64,000 nt of DNA, from NCBI RefSeq assembly GCF_000620505.1, contig NZ_JIBC01000005.1:124001-188000 (forward strand), given 5' to 3'. The stretch's first letter is position 1. The number at the start of each line of letters is the position of its first letter. Source of the DNA: Sulfitobacter sp. 20_GPM-1509m (lineage in GTDB: Bacteria; Pseudomonadota; Alphaproteobacteria; Rhodobacterales; Rhodobacteraceae). This document shows, one piece after another, positions 1 through 8,953 of the stretch. The position numbers and the translations under genes were made by a program. The notes beneath the pieces were generated by a model, which was not told the DNA's origin, ran no database searches, and saw only the letters and a list, made by a program, of their open reading frames with translations.

Positions 1-536
1 GATCCGCCGGTATCGGACCCGATCCCCGCCGCTGCCAGGCCAAAGGCCACCGAGGCCGCCGCCCCCGAGGACGATCCACCCGGCACCGCATCGGCATTGT
101 TCACGCAAGGTGGCGTTGCCGTCGACGGGTTATAGCCCAGTCCCGAAAACGCCAGTTCGCTCATATGCGTCTTGCCCAGGCAAACCAGCCCGGCCGCCGT
201 CGCAGCCTCCAGCACAACCGCATCGCGATCCGGCACACGACCCGCGAGCAGCTTTGATCCGGCTTCGGTCGCCACGCCAGCCGTGTCGAACAGGTCTTTC
301 CAGCTGACCGGCACCCCGTCCAGCAAGGACAGGCGATTTCCGCTGGCCGCACGCGCGGCGGCGGCCCCGGCTTCGGCCAGCGCCCGTTCCCGGGTGACAC
401 GCGCATAGATGCGGTCGCGCAGGTCGTGGCCTTCGATGGCGTCCAGATAGACCTGCGTCAACGCCACCGGGTCAATCTCGCCCGCGCCGATCCCGCGCCC
501 CAAATCGCTTGCCGTCATCCACAACCAGTCCTGCAT
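1..536 (-). CDS. Amidase (amidase signature family), N-terminal part, cut by window edge
   Basis: The minus-strand frame starts at an ATG at 536 and runs open off the window start, giving about 178 residues. It carries the amidase-signature elements in order: a WKD segment with the catalytic Lys, the PGGSSSG glycine/serine loop with the cis-Ser, and GSDTGG, where the nucleophilic Ser lies. The family hydrolyses amide bonds through a Ser-cisSer-Lys triad. Substrate is unknown because the specificity-determining C-terminal half is missing. It could be a GatA-like or a general amidase; no gatC or gatB is visible next to it. It is divergent from the UbiH-type gene, with 83 nt between the starts. 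Confidence 0.85.
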   Translation of the reverse strand, partial: MQDWLWMTASDLGRGIGAGEIDPVALTQVYLDAIEGHDLRDRIYARVTRERALAEAGAAAARAASGNRLSLLDGVPVSWKDLFDTAGVATEAGSKLLAGRVPDRDAVVLEAATAAGLVCLGKTHMSELAFSGLGYNPSTATPPCVNNADAVPGGSSSGAAASVAFGLAAAGIGSDTGG

Positions 537-619
537 CGCACCGCTCCTTTTGCATTTTCGCGACGGTAGCGACGCCTCGGCGCATGGACAATCCCTGCTG
601 CGCGCTCATATTGGATGTC

Positions 620-1846
620 ATGAACACAGATACCGATATTGCCGTCATCGGCGGCGGGCTGAACGGCCCCCTTCTGGCGCTTGCCATGGCGTCCCAAGGC
701 CACCGCGTCACCGTCATCGACGCCACCGCGCAATCCGTGCGCAAGAACGCCGCCTTCGACGGGCGGTCCTATGCCGTGGCGCTGACATCGCAGCGACTGC
801 TGGCGGGGTTGGGCCTGTGGGACCAACTGGCGGACAACGCGCAGGCAATGCTGGAAATCAAGGTGACCGACGGGCGTGCGGGTGAAGGGCCATCGCCATT
901 TTTCATGCACTTTGATCATGCGGAAATCGAAGAAGGTCCAATGGGTTACATGGTTCAGGACCGGCACCTGCGCCGCGCCCTGATCGATGCGATGGATGCC
1001 AGCGACCATATCACCCAACTGTCCGGCCATGCTGTCACCGGCCAGCGCGCCCATCCGGCGGGCATCACCCTGACGCTGGACAACGGCAAGCTGTTGACCG
1101 CGCGGCTGGCCGTGGGGGCGGACGGGCGCGCCAGCGGCACGGCGCAGCGTGCGGGCATCAAGCGGATCGCGTGGTCCTATGACCAAACCGCGCTGGTCTG
1201 CGCCATCGAACACGACCTGCCGCACCACGGCATCGCGCACCAGTTTTTCATGCCGCAGGGGCCGCTTGCGATCCTGCCTTTGCCCGGCAATGTCAGTTCC
1301 ATCGTCTGGTCGGAAACCGACGCGAACGCGCGCGCTTTCAACGCCCTGCCGGATGCGGACTATATCGACATGCTGCGCCCGCGCTTTGGCGATTTTCTGG
1401 GCGACATCCGTCTGACCGGCAAACGCTGGACCTATCCGCTGGGCCTGTCGCTGACGACCGAAATGGTGGCCGACCGTGTCGCGCTGATCGGCGATGCGGC
1501 ACATGGCGTGCACCCGATTGCAGGTCAGGGCCTGAACGCAGGTATGCGCGACATCGCTGCACTGGCCGAAGTGCTGACCGACGCCACACGGCGCGGCGAA
1601 GACATCGGCAGCGTGGCCACGCTGGCGCGCTATCAGGAATGGCGGCGGTTCGACAACACCGCTCTGGCGATGGCGACGAACGCATTCAACCGTCTGTTTT
1701 CAAACGACAACCCCATCCTGCGGATCGGGCGCGACATTGGCATGGGGGTGATCGGTGCGCTGCCCGGCCTGCGCCGTGGTGCCATCCGCGAGGCTGCGGG
1801 ACTGACCGGAGAACTGCCGCGACTGATGCAAGGCAAACCGCTGTGA
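620..1846 (+). CDS. UbiH/UbiF/COQ6-family FAD-dependent hydroxylase
   Basis: A 408-residue flavoprotein monooxygenase. The FAD-binding GGGLNG glycine motif sits at the N-terminus (about residues 12-17), and the second FAD motif GDAAHGVHPIAGQG with the family-typical GLNAGMRD follows at about residue 295. Homologs hydroxylate the aromatic ring of ubiquinone intermediates at the membrane. I chose the ATG at 620, just before the first beta strand; the frame stays open upstream to 509, but those residues have no family character. No other ubi gene is adjacent, so which ring position it hydroxylates cannot be told from context. It converges on the Trm112 gene with a 23-nt gap. Confidence 0.88.
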   Translation: MNTDTDIAVIGGGLNGPLLALAMASQGHRVTVIDATAQSVRKNAAFDGRSYAVALTSQRLLAGLGLWDQLADNAQAMLEIKVTDGRAGEGPSPFFMHFDHAEIEEGPMGYMVQDRHLRRALIDAMDASDHITQLSGHAVTGQRAHPAGITLTLDNGKLLTARLAVGADGRASGTAQRAGIKRIAWSYDQTALVCAIEHDLPHHGIAHQFFMPQGPLAILPLPGNVSSIVWSETDANARAFNALPDADYIDMLRPRFGDFLGDIRLTGKRWTYPLGLSLTTEMVADRVALIGDAAHGVHPIAGQGLNAGMRDIAALAEVLTDATRRGEDIGSVATLARYQEWRRFDNTALAMATNAFNRLFSNDNPILRIGRDIGMGVIGALPGLRRGAIREAAGLTGELPRLMQGKPL

Positions 1847-1869
1847 CGACCCCCCTGCCCTACTGAAAA

Positions 1870-2055
1870 TCAGTCGATCACGCGCGCTTCGCTGTCCAGC
1901 ATGATCGGAATGCCGTTGCGGATCGGATAAGCCAGCTTGGTCCCCTCCGAGATCAATTCCTGCGCCTCGGCGTCATAGCGCAGCGTCGCCTGAGTGCGCG
2001 GGCACACCAGCGCCTCGAGCATTCTGCGGTCGGTTTCAATCGCATTTCCGGTCAT
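1870..2055 (-). CDS. Trm112-family small protein
   Basis: A 61-residue protein of the Trm112/UPF0434 (YcaR-like) type. It has the LVCP element near residue 16-19 and the [11 protein letters not shown] segment that defines the family. In eukaryotes and archaea Trm112 is a methyltransferase-activating zinc protein; the bacterial role is poorly defined. The conserved Cys set is reduced here: only Cys18 is obvious, as is common in bacterial members. It overlaps the preceding LON-domain gene by ATGA (2052-2055), so it is the last gene of a thioredoxin-LON-Trm112 operon. Confidence 0.9.
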   Translation of the reverse strand: MTGNAIETDRRMLEALVCPRTQATLRYDAEAQELISEGTKLAYPIRNGIPIMLDSEARVID

Positions 2056-2696
2056 TGCAAAAACTCCCCATCCCCGCCACCGCGCAGCGCGTATTCGATC
2101 AAGGTCACCAGCGTCTCGCGCCGCGTGTCCAGCGATGGCGCCTCGAGCAGCGCCTGTTTGTCCTCGGGCTGGAAATCCAGCATCATCGACAGCGAATTGA
2201 CCAGCAATTCATCGTCGGCCTCTTTCAGCGTGTCCCAATCGGCAGACAGATCACGCGCATCAAAGTACCGACCCAGCAGCGACAGGAATGGCCCCCGGTC
2301 CAGCGTGTCATCGGTTTCGCTGTCGCCCAGATCACGGTCGAACCCCGCCCAGGACGCCTTGCAGCGGCGATAGGGCGTGAAACCCTCGACCTCTTCCACG
2401 ACACGAAACCGCGACAGGCCCGTCAGCGTGACCATATAACGGCCATCTTCGGTTTCCGAAAACTGGGTCACGCGGCCCGCACAACCGATGGTATGCAAGG
2501 CCGTTTCCGACCGTCCCGGCACCGGATTGGGCTGGACCATACCGATGATCCGGCTGTCGGTTTTCAGCGCATCTGTCAGCATCTGCAAATAGCGCGGCTC
2601 GAAAATATGCAGCGGCAGATGCGCACGCGGCAACAACAGCGCCCCGGGCAAGGGGAAGACAGGGATCGTGTCAGGAAGATCAACCGCGTTGCGCAT
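2052..2696 (-). CDS. LON-domain (peptidase substrate-binding domain) protein
   Basis: A 214-residue protein made only of the Lon N-terminal substrate-binding domain ([12 protein letters not shown], then [11 protein letters not shown] near the N-terminus). It has no AAA+ ATPase or Ser-Lys protease domain, so it is not Lon itself. Stand-alone LON-domain proteins are common in alphaproteobacteria and are presumed to bind peptides or act in proteolysis. The gene sits 26 nt after the thioredoxin-like chaperone gene and overlaps the Trm112 gene by 4 nt, a linkage that suggests a shared protein quality-control role (inference). Confidence 0.88.
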   Translation of the reverse strand: MRNAVDLPDTIPVFPLPGALLLPRAHLPLHIFEPRYLQMLTDALKTDSRIIGMVQPNPVPGRSETALHTIGCAGRVTQFSETEDGRYMVTLTGLSRFRVVEEVEGFTPYRRCKASWAGFDRDLGDSETDDTLDRGPFLSLLGRYFDARDLSADWDTLKEADDELLVNSLSMMLDFQPEDKQALLEAPSLDTRRETLVTLIEYALRGGGDGEFLQ

Positions 2697-2722
2697 AACC
2701 CTTACCTAGTCCGACGCGCGGA

Positions 2723-3640
2723 TCAGACAAATATCATCGAGCTAAGCTTGCGCCGCCCGTTCAGAACGACCGGATCATTGGCCTTCAAAGCGTCGAAAAT
2801 CGTAAACAACTGCGCCTTGGCCGCACCGTCATTCCACTCGCGGTCGCGTCTGAAAAGCTCCAGCAATTCCGCAACCGCCCCTTCCGTGTCGCCATGCGCA
2901 TGCAGCGCCTGTGCCAGGTCGAAACGCGCCTGATGGTCGTCTGCGTTGGCCTCGACCGCCGCGCGGTATTCGTCCACCGGACCCGCGTTCGCAGCCTGCC
3001 GCGCCAGTTCCAGCTGCGCGTGGGCGGCTTCCAGCTCGGGGCTTTTGGAAATCTCGACGGGCGCACCGTTCAGAACAGCCTCGGCGTGGTCCAGGTCACC
3101 TTTGGCAATGTGCGTGCGCACCAGACCGCCATAGGCCCCGGCATGTGCGGGATCTTCTTCCAGAATCGCCTGAAAGGTCTGCGCCGCGTCATCAAAGGCA
3201 CCCTCGGCCAGCATCTCGTCCGCCGCGACGACGGCGTCGTTCAACGTGTCGCTGGGGGATTCACCGCCGCCTGCCTTGATCACACGTTCGACAAAGGCGG
3301 TGACTTCGGACGCGGGCAAAGCACCCTGAAACCCGTCAACCGGCTGGCCCTTGTAAAAGGCATAGACCGTGGGGATCGACTGGATCTGCAGTTGCCCTGC
3401 AATGTTCTGCGCCTCGTCCACGTTGACCTTGGCCATCTTCACCGCACCTTTGGCGGCGCGCACCGCGTCCTCCAGCATCGGGCCCAGCGTCTTGCACGGG
3501 CCACACCACGGCGCCCAGAAATCCACAATCACCGGCACGGTCTGGCTGGCCTCGACCACATCGGCCATAAAGGTTGCCTCGGACACGTCCTTGATCAGAT
3601 CCGCCGCTTGCGGCGCTGCTGCACTCAGGTTCAATTCCAT
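2723..3640 (-). CDS. Thioredoxin-domain co-chaperone (CnoX/YbbN type)
   Basis: A 305-residue protein with an N-terminal thioredoxin fold (about residues 20-125) and active site WCGPC (C46, C49), followed by about 180 helical residues with TPR-like character. This is the CnoX/YbbN architecture, a holdase that passes substrates to GroEL or DnaK. E. coli CnoX has lost the classic redox site, whereas this protein keeps both Cys and should be redox active. It is the first gene of the thioredoxin-LON-Trm112 operon and follows xthA by 55 nt on the same strand. Confidence 0.9.
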   Translation of the reverse strand: MELNLSAAAPQAADLIKDVSEATFMADVVEASQTVPVIVDFWAPWCGPCKTLGPMLEDAVRAAKGAVKMAKVNVDEAQNIAGQLQIQSIPTVYAFYKGQPVDGFQGALPASEVTAFVERVIKAGGGESPSDTLNDAVVAADEMLAEGAFDDAAQTFQAILEEDPAHAGAYGGLVRTHIAKGDLDHAEAVLNGAPVEISKSPELEAAHAQLELARQAANAGPVDEYRAAVEANADDHQARFDLAQALHAHGDTEGAVAELLELFRRDREWNDGAAKAQLFTIFDALKANDPVVLNGRRKLSSMIFV

Positions 3641-3695
3641 TTCATCCGTCCTTGCATCAGTGTTTGTCGTCTATATGTGCGCTGTCGCGCCGAAT

Positions 3696-4484
3696 TCAAA
3701 GGTCGAAGGTTGCGAAGACCGGGGCGTGATCGCTGGGTTTTTCCCATCCGCGCGCGGCACGCAGCACGTGGCTGGAATGGCCCGCCTGTGCAATGTCGCC
3801 CGTGGCCCAGATGTGGTCCAGCCTGCGGCCCTTGTCGGCGGCATCCCAATCCTTGGCGCGATAGGACCACCATGAATACAACAAGCCCTCGGGAATATCC
3901 TGCCGCGTGATGTCCACCCAGTTCCCCGCATCCTGCACCTGTGCCAGGTGTTCGACCTCGACCGGTGTGTGGCTGACGATCTTCAACAGCTTCTTGTGAT
4001 CCCACACGTCATCTTCGCGGGGCGCGATGTTCAGATCGCCCACCATGATCGACTTTTCCGGCTTCTGGCCATGGAACCAGTCGCGCATTTCGGTCAGGTA
4101 ATCCAGCTTTTGACCAAACTTCACATTGCGTTCGCGGTTCGGCTCGTCGCCGCCTGCGGGCACGTAAAAATTGTGGACGGTCACGCCGTTTTCCAAACGG
4201 GCCGACACATGGCGCGCGTGGCCCAATTCGGCGAAATCCTCGGCGCCCACTTCTTCAATCGGCAGTCGGCTGAGGATCGCAACACCGTTGTACCCCTTGT
4301 CACCGCGCGCCACCATGTGGGTATAGCCCGCAGCGTTGAACGCTTCGCGCGGAATTTTGTCTACGGGGCTTTTGCATTCCTGCAAACACAGCACGTCCGG
4401 TCCGTGCTCCGCCAACAGCTTCAGCACGATCGGTTCGCGCAGCCGGACCGAGTTGATGTTCCAGGTCGCCAGAGAAAATGTCAT
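3696..4484 (-). CDS. xthA: Exodeoxyribonuclease III
   Basis: A 262-residue EEP-family AP endonuclease / 3'-5' exonuclease for base-excision repair. Visible motifs are ATWNINS at the start, the metal-binding Glu in LQECK (E36), the GDLNIAP catalytic Asp-Asn motif, LDHIW, and the C-terminal SDHAPV catalytic His. Length is typical. I chose the ATG at 4484 (MTFSLATWN) over an in-frame start 42 codons upstream, whose residues are low complexity and translate repeat DNA. Confidence 0.95.
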   Translation of the reverse strand: MTFSLATWNINSVRLREPIVLKLLAEHGPDVLCLQECKSPVDKIPREAFNAAGYTHMVARGDKGYNGVAILSRLPIEEVGAEDFAELGHARHVSARLENGVTVHNFYVPAGGDEPNRERNVKFGQKLDYLTEMRDWFHGQKPEKSIMVGDLNIAPREDDVWDHKKLLKIVSHTPVEVEHLAQVQDAGNWVDITRQDIPEGLLYSWWSYRAKDWDAADKGRRLDHIWATGDIAQAGHSSHVLRAARGWEKPSDHAPVFATFDL

Positions 4485-4557
4485 ATCGGTGCCCCCATAT
4501 TTGCAGTGGCTGGACCCTATGCCGACCAAAGCGCCGCCGCCACCCAAAAACCCGCGC

Positions 4558-4583
4558 GTCTTCTCTGGTTCAGAAAATCCCGG
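4558..4583. repeat. Extragenic repeat, copy 1
   Basis: The 26 bases here, core GGTTCAGAAAATCCCGG, are identical to bases 25853-25878. Both copies lie in intergenic DNA and both continue into GC-rich sequence. A diverged relative occupies about 16381-16437. It resembles the dispersed GC-rich extragenic elements common in Rhodobacteraceae; function unknown. Confidence 0.8.
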
Positions 4584-4625
4584 GGGCGGCCGCAGCCCCG
4601 CGGCAGCCACAAATACAAGTGTCCA

Positions 4626-4655
4626 AACAAAAAAAGACCGGGCACAAAGGCCCGG
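4626..4655 (-). terminator. Rho-independent terminator after the OmpR-family regulator
   Basis: Read on the minus strand it is a perfect 6-bp CCGGGC/GCCCGG stem with a 6-nt loop, followed by TCTTTTTTT. It lies about 115 nt beyond the stop codon of the response-regulator gene (4769), and no other minus-strand gene lies between. Confidence 0.88.
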
Positions 4656-4768
4656 CCAAGTCCAACAGGGAGGTGCATGTTTAACCCGGACATGCAGCGG
4701 GATAATTTGGAAACTCTGCGCAGTTTAAAAAGTTCCCGCAGAAATTCCCGTATTAAGAGAATACCTCA

Positions 4769-5455
4769 CTACGCCATCAAGCGATAGCCCCCAGATTCCG
4801 TGACCAAAAGTCGCGCGTTCGAGGGATCGGGTTCGATCTTTTGACGCAGTCGGTAGATATGAGTCTCAAGCGTGTGCGTGGTGACACCAGCGTTATAGCC
4901 CCAGACTTCGTGCAGCAGCACATCACGCGCCACCACGCCGTCGGTGCTGCGGTAGAGGAACTTCAAAATATTGGTTTCCTTTTCCGTAAGACGCACCTTC
5001 TTGTCGTCCTCGGTCATCAGCATCTTCATCGACGGCTTGAACGTATAGGGCCCAAGCTGGAACACCGCGTCCTCGGACTGTTCATGCTGGCGCAATTGTG
5101 CGCGGATACGGGCCAACAGCACCGGAAACTTGAACGGTTTGGTGACATAATCATTTGCACCAGCGTCCAGACCCAGAATGGTGTCGGCGTCGCTGTCGTG
5201 CCCGGTCAGCATCAGCACGGGCGCTTTCACACCCTGTTTGCGCATCAAACGGCACAGCTCGCGGCCATCGGTGTCGGGCAGGCCCACGTCCAGAATAACC
5301 AGATCGTACAAGCCTTCCTTGGCCTTGGTCATGGCCTCGGCCCCGTTACTTGCCTCAAAGACGTCAAAGTCCTCGGTCATGATAAGTTGCTCGCTCAGCG
5401 CCTCGCGCAGATCTTCGTCGTCGTCGACCAGCAGAATTTTTTTCAGTTGTGGCAT
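4769..5455 (-). CDS. OmpR/PhoB-family response regulator, no adjacent kinase
   Basis: A 228-residue two-domain regulator. The receiver domain covers residues 5-120 with acidic D11-D13, phospho-acceptor D56, T84 and K107. The C-terminal winged helix, about 130-226, ends with the typical ESGGYRLMA. No histidine kinase gene is adjacent. Kinase-distant OmpR regulators of this kind are conserved in Rhodobacteraceae; some, such as CenR, are essential envelope regulators, but I cannot assign that identity from sequence. It has its own terminator and is divergent from ribA with a 161-nt gap. Confidence 0.92.
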   Translation of the reverse strand: MPQLKKILLVDDDEDLREALSEQLIMTEDFDVFEASNGAEAMTKAKEGLYDLVILDVGLPDTDGRELCRLMRKQGVKAPVLMLTGHDSDADTILGLDAGANDYVTKPFKFPVLLARIRAQLRQHEQSEDAVFQLGPYTFKPSMKMLMTEDDKKVRLTEKETNILKFLYRSTDGVVARDVLLHEVWGYNAGVTTHTLETHIYRLRQKIEPDPSNARLLVTESGGYRLMA

Positions 5456-5616
5456 CTCGGGCCTCCTGTGTTCTGCATGTTCAGATGAGCCTGCATCACG
5501 TTCCTGACAAGATTTGCGACAGTTCTCTCACGCGGTCGTGTGTCAAACAGGGCAAATGTTTCATTTCCGGTTCGCATAGCTTACATCACACCTCAAGAAA
5601 CATCAGGACGCGGCAT

Positions 5617-6705
5617 ATGGCCTTAACCCCCGATATCATCGAACAGCTTGCGCGGGCGCGGGCAGATCTGCGTATGGGCGTGCCCGTGGTGGTGACCGGC
5701 GACGGGGCCGCGTTGATCCTGGCGGCCGAGACACTGACACCGCAACGTCTGGCCGATGTGCTGGCTCTGGGCGGCGCACCGGTGCTGGCGATCACCGCGC
5801 GTCGCGCCGAGACGTTGAAGGCGCGGCCCTATGACGGCGATCTGGCGCGGCTGACGTTGCCCGTGGATGCCTCGCTGTCCTGGGTTCAGGCCATCGCTGA
5901 CCCCGCCGACGACCTGCGCAGTCCGATGAAGGGGCCGCTGATATCCGCCCGCGACGGTGATGCGCTGGCGCATCGCGCGGCGCTGGCCCTGTGCAAATCG
6001 GCGCGGCTTTTGCCTGCTGCCGTTGTGCTGCCGCTGGAGGATGCCGGCACCTTTGCCGCCCAACACGCGCTGACCACGCTGCCGCTGTCACGGCTCGCCG
6101 ATCACATCGGCTCGGCCAGCCCGTTGCACCCGATTGTCGCAGCACGCCTGCCGATGGAGGCGACCGAGGCTGGGCGCCTGCACATCTTCCGCCCCGAAGA
6201 TGGCGCCGAGGAACATTATGCCATCGAAATCGGCCGCCCCGACCGCAGCAAGCCCGTGCTGGCACGGCTGCATTCGGCCTGTTTCACCGGCGACGTTCTG
6301 GGATCGCTGAAATGCGACTGCGGCCCGCAATTGCGCGGTGCACTGGCGCAGATGGGCGCGCAGGGTGCCGGGGTATTGCTGTACCTGAACCAAGAAGGGC
6401 GTGGCATTGGCCTTGCCAACAAGATGCGCGCCTATTCCCTGCAAGATCAAGGCTTTGACACGGTAGAGGCCAACCACCGCCTGGGCTTTGAAGATGACGA
6501 ACGCGACTTTCGACTGGGGGCGGACATTCTGAAATCCATGGGGTTTTCCGCAGTCCGCCTGCTGACCAACAATCCCAAAAAGGTCGACATGATGACCACC
6601 TGCGGCGTCACGGTCACCGAACGCGTGCCGCTGAAGGTCGGTGAAAACCGTCACAACACCGCCTATCTGGCAACCAAGGCGCGCAAGTCGGGGCATCTGC
6701 TGTGA
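5617..6705 (+). CDS. ribA: GTP cyclohydrolase II with long N-terminal extension
   Basis: The C-terminal ~200 residues are a full GTP cyclohydrolase II. They show the zinc site HSAC...CDCG, the catalytic NQEGRGIGL, and the near-invariant LLTNNPKK and VPL segments ending in KSGHLL. It opens the imidazole ring of GTP, the first step of riboflavin synthesis. The protein is 362 residues against about 200 in E. coli. The extra ~160 N-terminal residues have no clear DHBP-synthase (RibB) active-site motifs and look like a degenerate domain. The usual HSEC has Ala for Glu here. The start at 5617 was chosen because the upstream open frame lacks family sequence. The stop overlaps the next gene by GTGA. 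Confidence 0.93.
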   Translation: MALTPDIIEQLARARADLRMGVPVVVTGDGAALILAAETLTPQRLADVLALGGAPVLAITARRAETLKARPYDGDLARLTLPVDASLSWVQAIADPADDLRSPMKGPLISARDGDALAHRAALALCKSARLLPAAVVLPLEDAGTFAAQHALTTLPLSRLADHIGSASPLHPIVAARLPMEATEAGRLHIFRPEDGAEEHYAIEIGRPDRSKPVLARLHSACFTGDVLGSLKCDCGPQLRGALAQMGAQGAGVLLYLNQEGRGIGLANKMRAYSLQDQGFDTVEANHRLGFEDDERDFRLGADILKSMGFSAVRLLTNNPKKVDMMTTCGVTVTERVPLKVGENRHNTAYLATKARKSGHLL

Positions 6706-7199
6706 CCCCTGCCGACATGGTCCTGACCCCGCGCGGGCTGCGCTTTGGCGGGCAGGTCTATCCCTGCACCATCGGCAAAGGCGGGCTGTCGCATAACAAG
6801 CGCGAAGGCGACGGGGCGACGCCCGTGGGCATTCACAACGTGGTTGGAATGCTGTACCGCCCCGACCGGATCGCGGCACCGGCCCCCTGGGCCACGCCCA
6901 TCGGGCCGCGCGATCTGTGGTCCGATGCCTCGGGGCAACCGGACTATAACCACCACGTCCGCGCGCCCTATGCCCACAGTCACGAAACATTGCGCCGCGC
7001 CGACCCGCTTTATGATCTGGTGATCGTGCTGGACTGGAACTGGCCCGATGCCAAGGCGGGGCGCGGCTCTGCCATCTTCATGCACCGCTGGCGCAGGCCC
7101 GGCTTTCCGACCGAGGGCTGCGTGGCCCTGCGCCCCGATCATCTGGCGCGGGTCGCCGCCCGCATCAACATCGGCACGCGCCTGATCGTTCCGTCTTAG
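6702..7199 (+). CDS. L,D-transpeptidase catalytic-domain (YkuD) protein
   Basis: A 165-residue single-domain protein with the YkuD catalytic signature: His in FMHRW and the catalytic Cys in TEGCVAL (canonical S/TxGCxR/A). L,D-transpeptidases crosslink peptidoglycan or attach lipoproteins, normally in the periplasm, but no signal peptide is visible. Small leaderless members like this are common in Rhodobacteraceae and their site of action is unclear. The start is a GTG that overlaps the ribA stop (GTGA, 6702-6705), implying translational coupling. Its end overlaps the convergent YggS gene by 4 nt. Confidence 0.87.
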   Translation: MTPADMVLTPRGLRFGGQVYPCTIGKGGLSHNKREGDGATPVGIHNVVGMLYRPDRIAAPAPWATPIGPRDLWSDASGQPDYNHHVRAPYAHSHETLRRADPLYDLVIVLDWNWPDAKAGRGSAIFMHRWRRPGFPTEGCVALRPDHLARVAARINIGTRLIVPS

Positions 7200-7849
7200 G
7201 TCGGGACGCGGTCGCCGAAAATGGCCGACCCCACGCGGATATGTGTCGCCCCCAGCGCAACGGCGCGTTCAAAATCGCTGCTCATGCCCATGCTCAGACC
7301 GCTCAGCCCGTTGCGTTCGGCGATCTTGGCCAACAGGGCGAAATGCAGGGACGGCTCTTCGTCCACGGGCGGAATACACATCAGACCGCGCACGGGCAGG
7401 TCCATTGCGCGGCATTCCGCGATGAAGTCATCCGCCTGTGCGGGCAGAACGCCTGCCTTCTGGTCTTCTTCGCCGGTGTTCACCTGAATGAACAGATCGG
7501 GGCAATGCCCCTCTTCCTGCGCGATCCGGGCAATGGCCGTGGCCAGCTTGGGACGATCAACGGAATGGATGGACTGAAACAATCCGAAAGCCGGCCGCAC
7601 CTTGTTGCTTTGCAGCGGTCCGATCAGATGCAGGTCGATCCCGTCAAAGCTTTCGCGGAAATCGGGCCACTTGCCTTGCGCCTCTTGCACGCGGTTTTCA
7701 CCGAAACAGCGTTGGCCCTGCTCCAGCACGGCGCGGACCCGTTCGTTCGGCTGCACCTTGCTGACCGCAATCAGTTTGACCGATGCCGCATCCCGGCCTG
7801 CGTCGGCGCAGGCTTTGGCGATCCGGTCCTGAATGTCTTGAAGTCCCAT
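7196..7849 (-). CDS. YggS-family PLP homeostasis protein
   Basis: A 217-residue alanine-racemase-N-domain protein. The PLP Lys lies in LIAVSKVQP (K31), followed by the family marker FGENRVQEA and the HLIGPLQSNK segment. YggS/PLPBP proteins bind pyridoxal phosphate and balance vitamin B6 and amino-acid pools without known catalysis. I chose the ATG at 7849 because AGGAGA lies just upstream; an earlier in-frame start would run through the tandem repeat at 7897-7940. Confidence 0.93.
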   Translation of the reverse strand: MGLQDIQDRIAKACADAGRDAASVKLIAVSKVQPNERVRAVLEQGQRCFGENRVQEAQGKWPDFRESFDGIDLHLIGPLQSNKVRPAFGLFQSIHSVDRPKLATAIARIAQEEGHCPDLFIQVNTGEEDQKAGVLPAQADDFIAECRAMDLPVRGLMCIPPVDEEPSLHFALLAKIAERNGLSGLSMGMSSDFERAVALGATHIRVGSAIFGDRVPT

Positions 7850-7896
7850 GCGTCTCTCCTTGCGCTGCCTCTCAGATAGCAATGCGCGGGGGAGAA

Positions 7897-7940
7897 AGAA
7901 AAGGGGGCGCAAAAGAAAAGGGGGCGCAAAAGAAAAGGGG
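7897..7940. repeat. 17-bp tandem repeat, about 2.6 copies
   Basis: The unit agaaaagggggcgcaaa occurs at 7897-7913 and 7914-7930, with a partial third copy at 7931-7940 that merges into the porin terminator hairpin. The array is purine-rich on the plus strand and sits between the YggS start and the porin stop. Confidence 0.9.
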
Positions 7941-7959
7941 CAGCCCGAAGGACTGCCCC
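7931..7959 (-). terminator. Rho-independent terminator of the porin gene
   Basis: On the minus strand a 7-bp GGGGCAG/CTGCCCC stem with a 9-nt loop is followed by TTTTCTTTT, 22 nt after the porin stop codon. The T-rich tail is supplied by the tandem repeat next to it. Confidence 0.9.
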
Positions 7960-7981
7960 AAATCGTCAGATGTCGATCAAC

Positions 7982-8953
7982 TTAGAAGTTGAAGCGAACA
8001 CCCAGGTCGGCAACGGTTGCGCCGTTGCGGTTGTTCTGGATACCACCGCGGATGGAGGTACCGCCACCCAGGTCGTGGTTCACGCCAACACCGTAGACTG
8101 TGTCTGCGTAGTTGTCTTGATCCAGGACCACAACGCTTACGCGTGTCGCTGCGCCAACGTCAAAGCCGGCTGTGATTGCGAATGCGTCGCCTTGTGTGCC
8201 GTTGTCAGCGTAACCGAATGTCAGGTCTGCGATGCCGACGGAACCGCCAACTGTCAGAGCCAGCTCGGTGTCTGTCGCGATGTCGGAGTCTTGCAGACCC
8301 AGAGCAACGGTCCAGCCGCTGAATGTATAGGCGATGTAACCTTCGATGCGGTCACCGTCCATGATGCCGTTGCCGGGAACTGTGTCCAGCTCTTGGTACG
8401 ACAGGTGTGCGCTCAGGTCGCCCATCGAGTACATGATCTCGATGCCGTTGCGGCCAGCCGCACCGTTGCCATCCGAGTCATATGTCGACGAGAAAGCGCC
8501 GGCACCGTTCAGGATGTAGTCATAGCTCAGACCTGTCAGACCCAGCTCTGTGGGGTACATGCCGGGCATCGAGTCGATGGCGCCGAAGATGTTGCCAACG
8601 CCGACTTCCAGACCGCCGGAGCGAGCGAAGAAGCGAACGCCGTTGATGCCGCTTTCGATACGGTCGGCACGGTAGATGCCGCTGATCGAGCTTGCATCTT
8701 CACCAACGTTGGCGCCGTTCGAGTCACCGTCGTTGTCCTGCTGGATACGTGCACGGGCACCGAAAACGATACCGGAGTCGGACTCGGCTGTCGCGTCGAT
8801 TTGCAGACGGAAACGGCTTGTGATGGTTGTTTCGTTGGCTGCACCCTCAACGTGGATGATACCGAAACGGCCGTAACCGCCGAAAGTTACGTCTGCAGCT
8901 GCGACACCAGCGGTGGCGACCAGGGCAGTCGTGGCGAAGAGAACTTTTTTCAT
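7982..8953 (-). CDS. Outer-membrane porin (Rhodobacter type)
   Basis: A 323-residue general porin of the Gram-negative porin superfamily. It has a classic signal peptide MKKVLFATTALVATAGVAAA with cleavage near residue 20-21, then alternating beta-strand sequence with acidic loops (many DSDG/DGDS turns), and a C-terminal strand ending in Phe (VRFNF), the BAM recognition signal. It forms a diffusion pore in the outer membrane. I took the MKK start at 8953; an in-frame ATG 7 codons upstream would spoil the signal peptide. It is monocistronic, with a strong terminator downstream and a long untranslated leader region upstream. Confidence 0.95.
   Translation of the reverse strand: MKKVLFATTALVATAGVAAADVTFGGYGRFGIIHVEGAANETTITSRFRLQIDATAESDSGIVFGARARIQQDNDGDSNGANVGEDASSISGIYRADRIESGINGVRFFARSGGLEVGVGNIFGAIDSMPGMYPTELGLTGLSYDYILNGAGAFSSTYDSDGNGAAGRNGIEIMYSMGDLSAHLSYQELDTVPGNGIMDGDRIEGYIAYTFSGWTVALGLQDSDIATDTELALTVGGSVGIADLTFGYADNGTQGDAFAITAGFDVGAATRVSVVVLDQDNYADTVYGVGVNHDLGGGTSIRGGIQNNRNGATVADLGVRFNF

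Noticed and set aside
5456-5616. FMN riboswitch upstream of ribA
   Set aside because: The gap is only 161 nt, shared with a divergent gene, and I see no RFN-element consensus segments.
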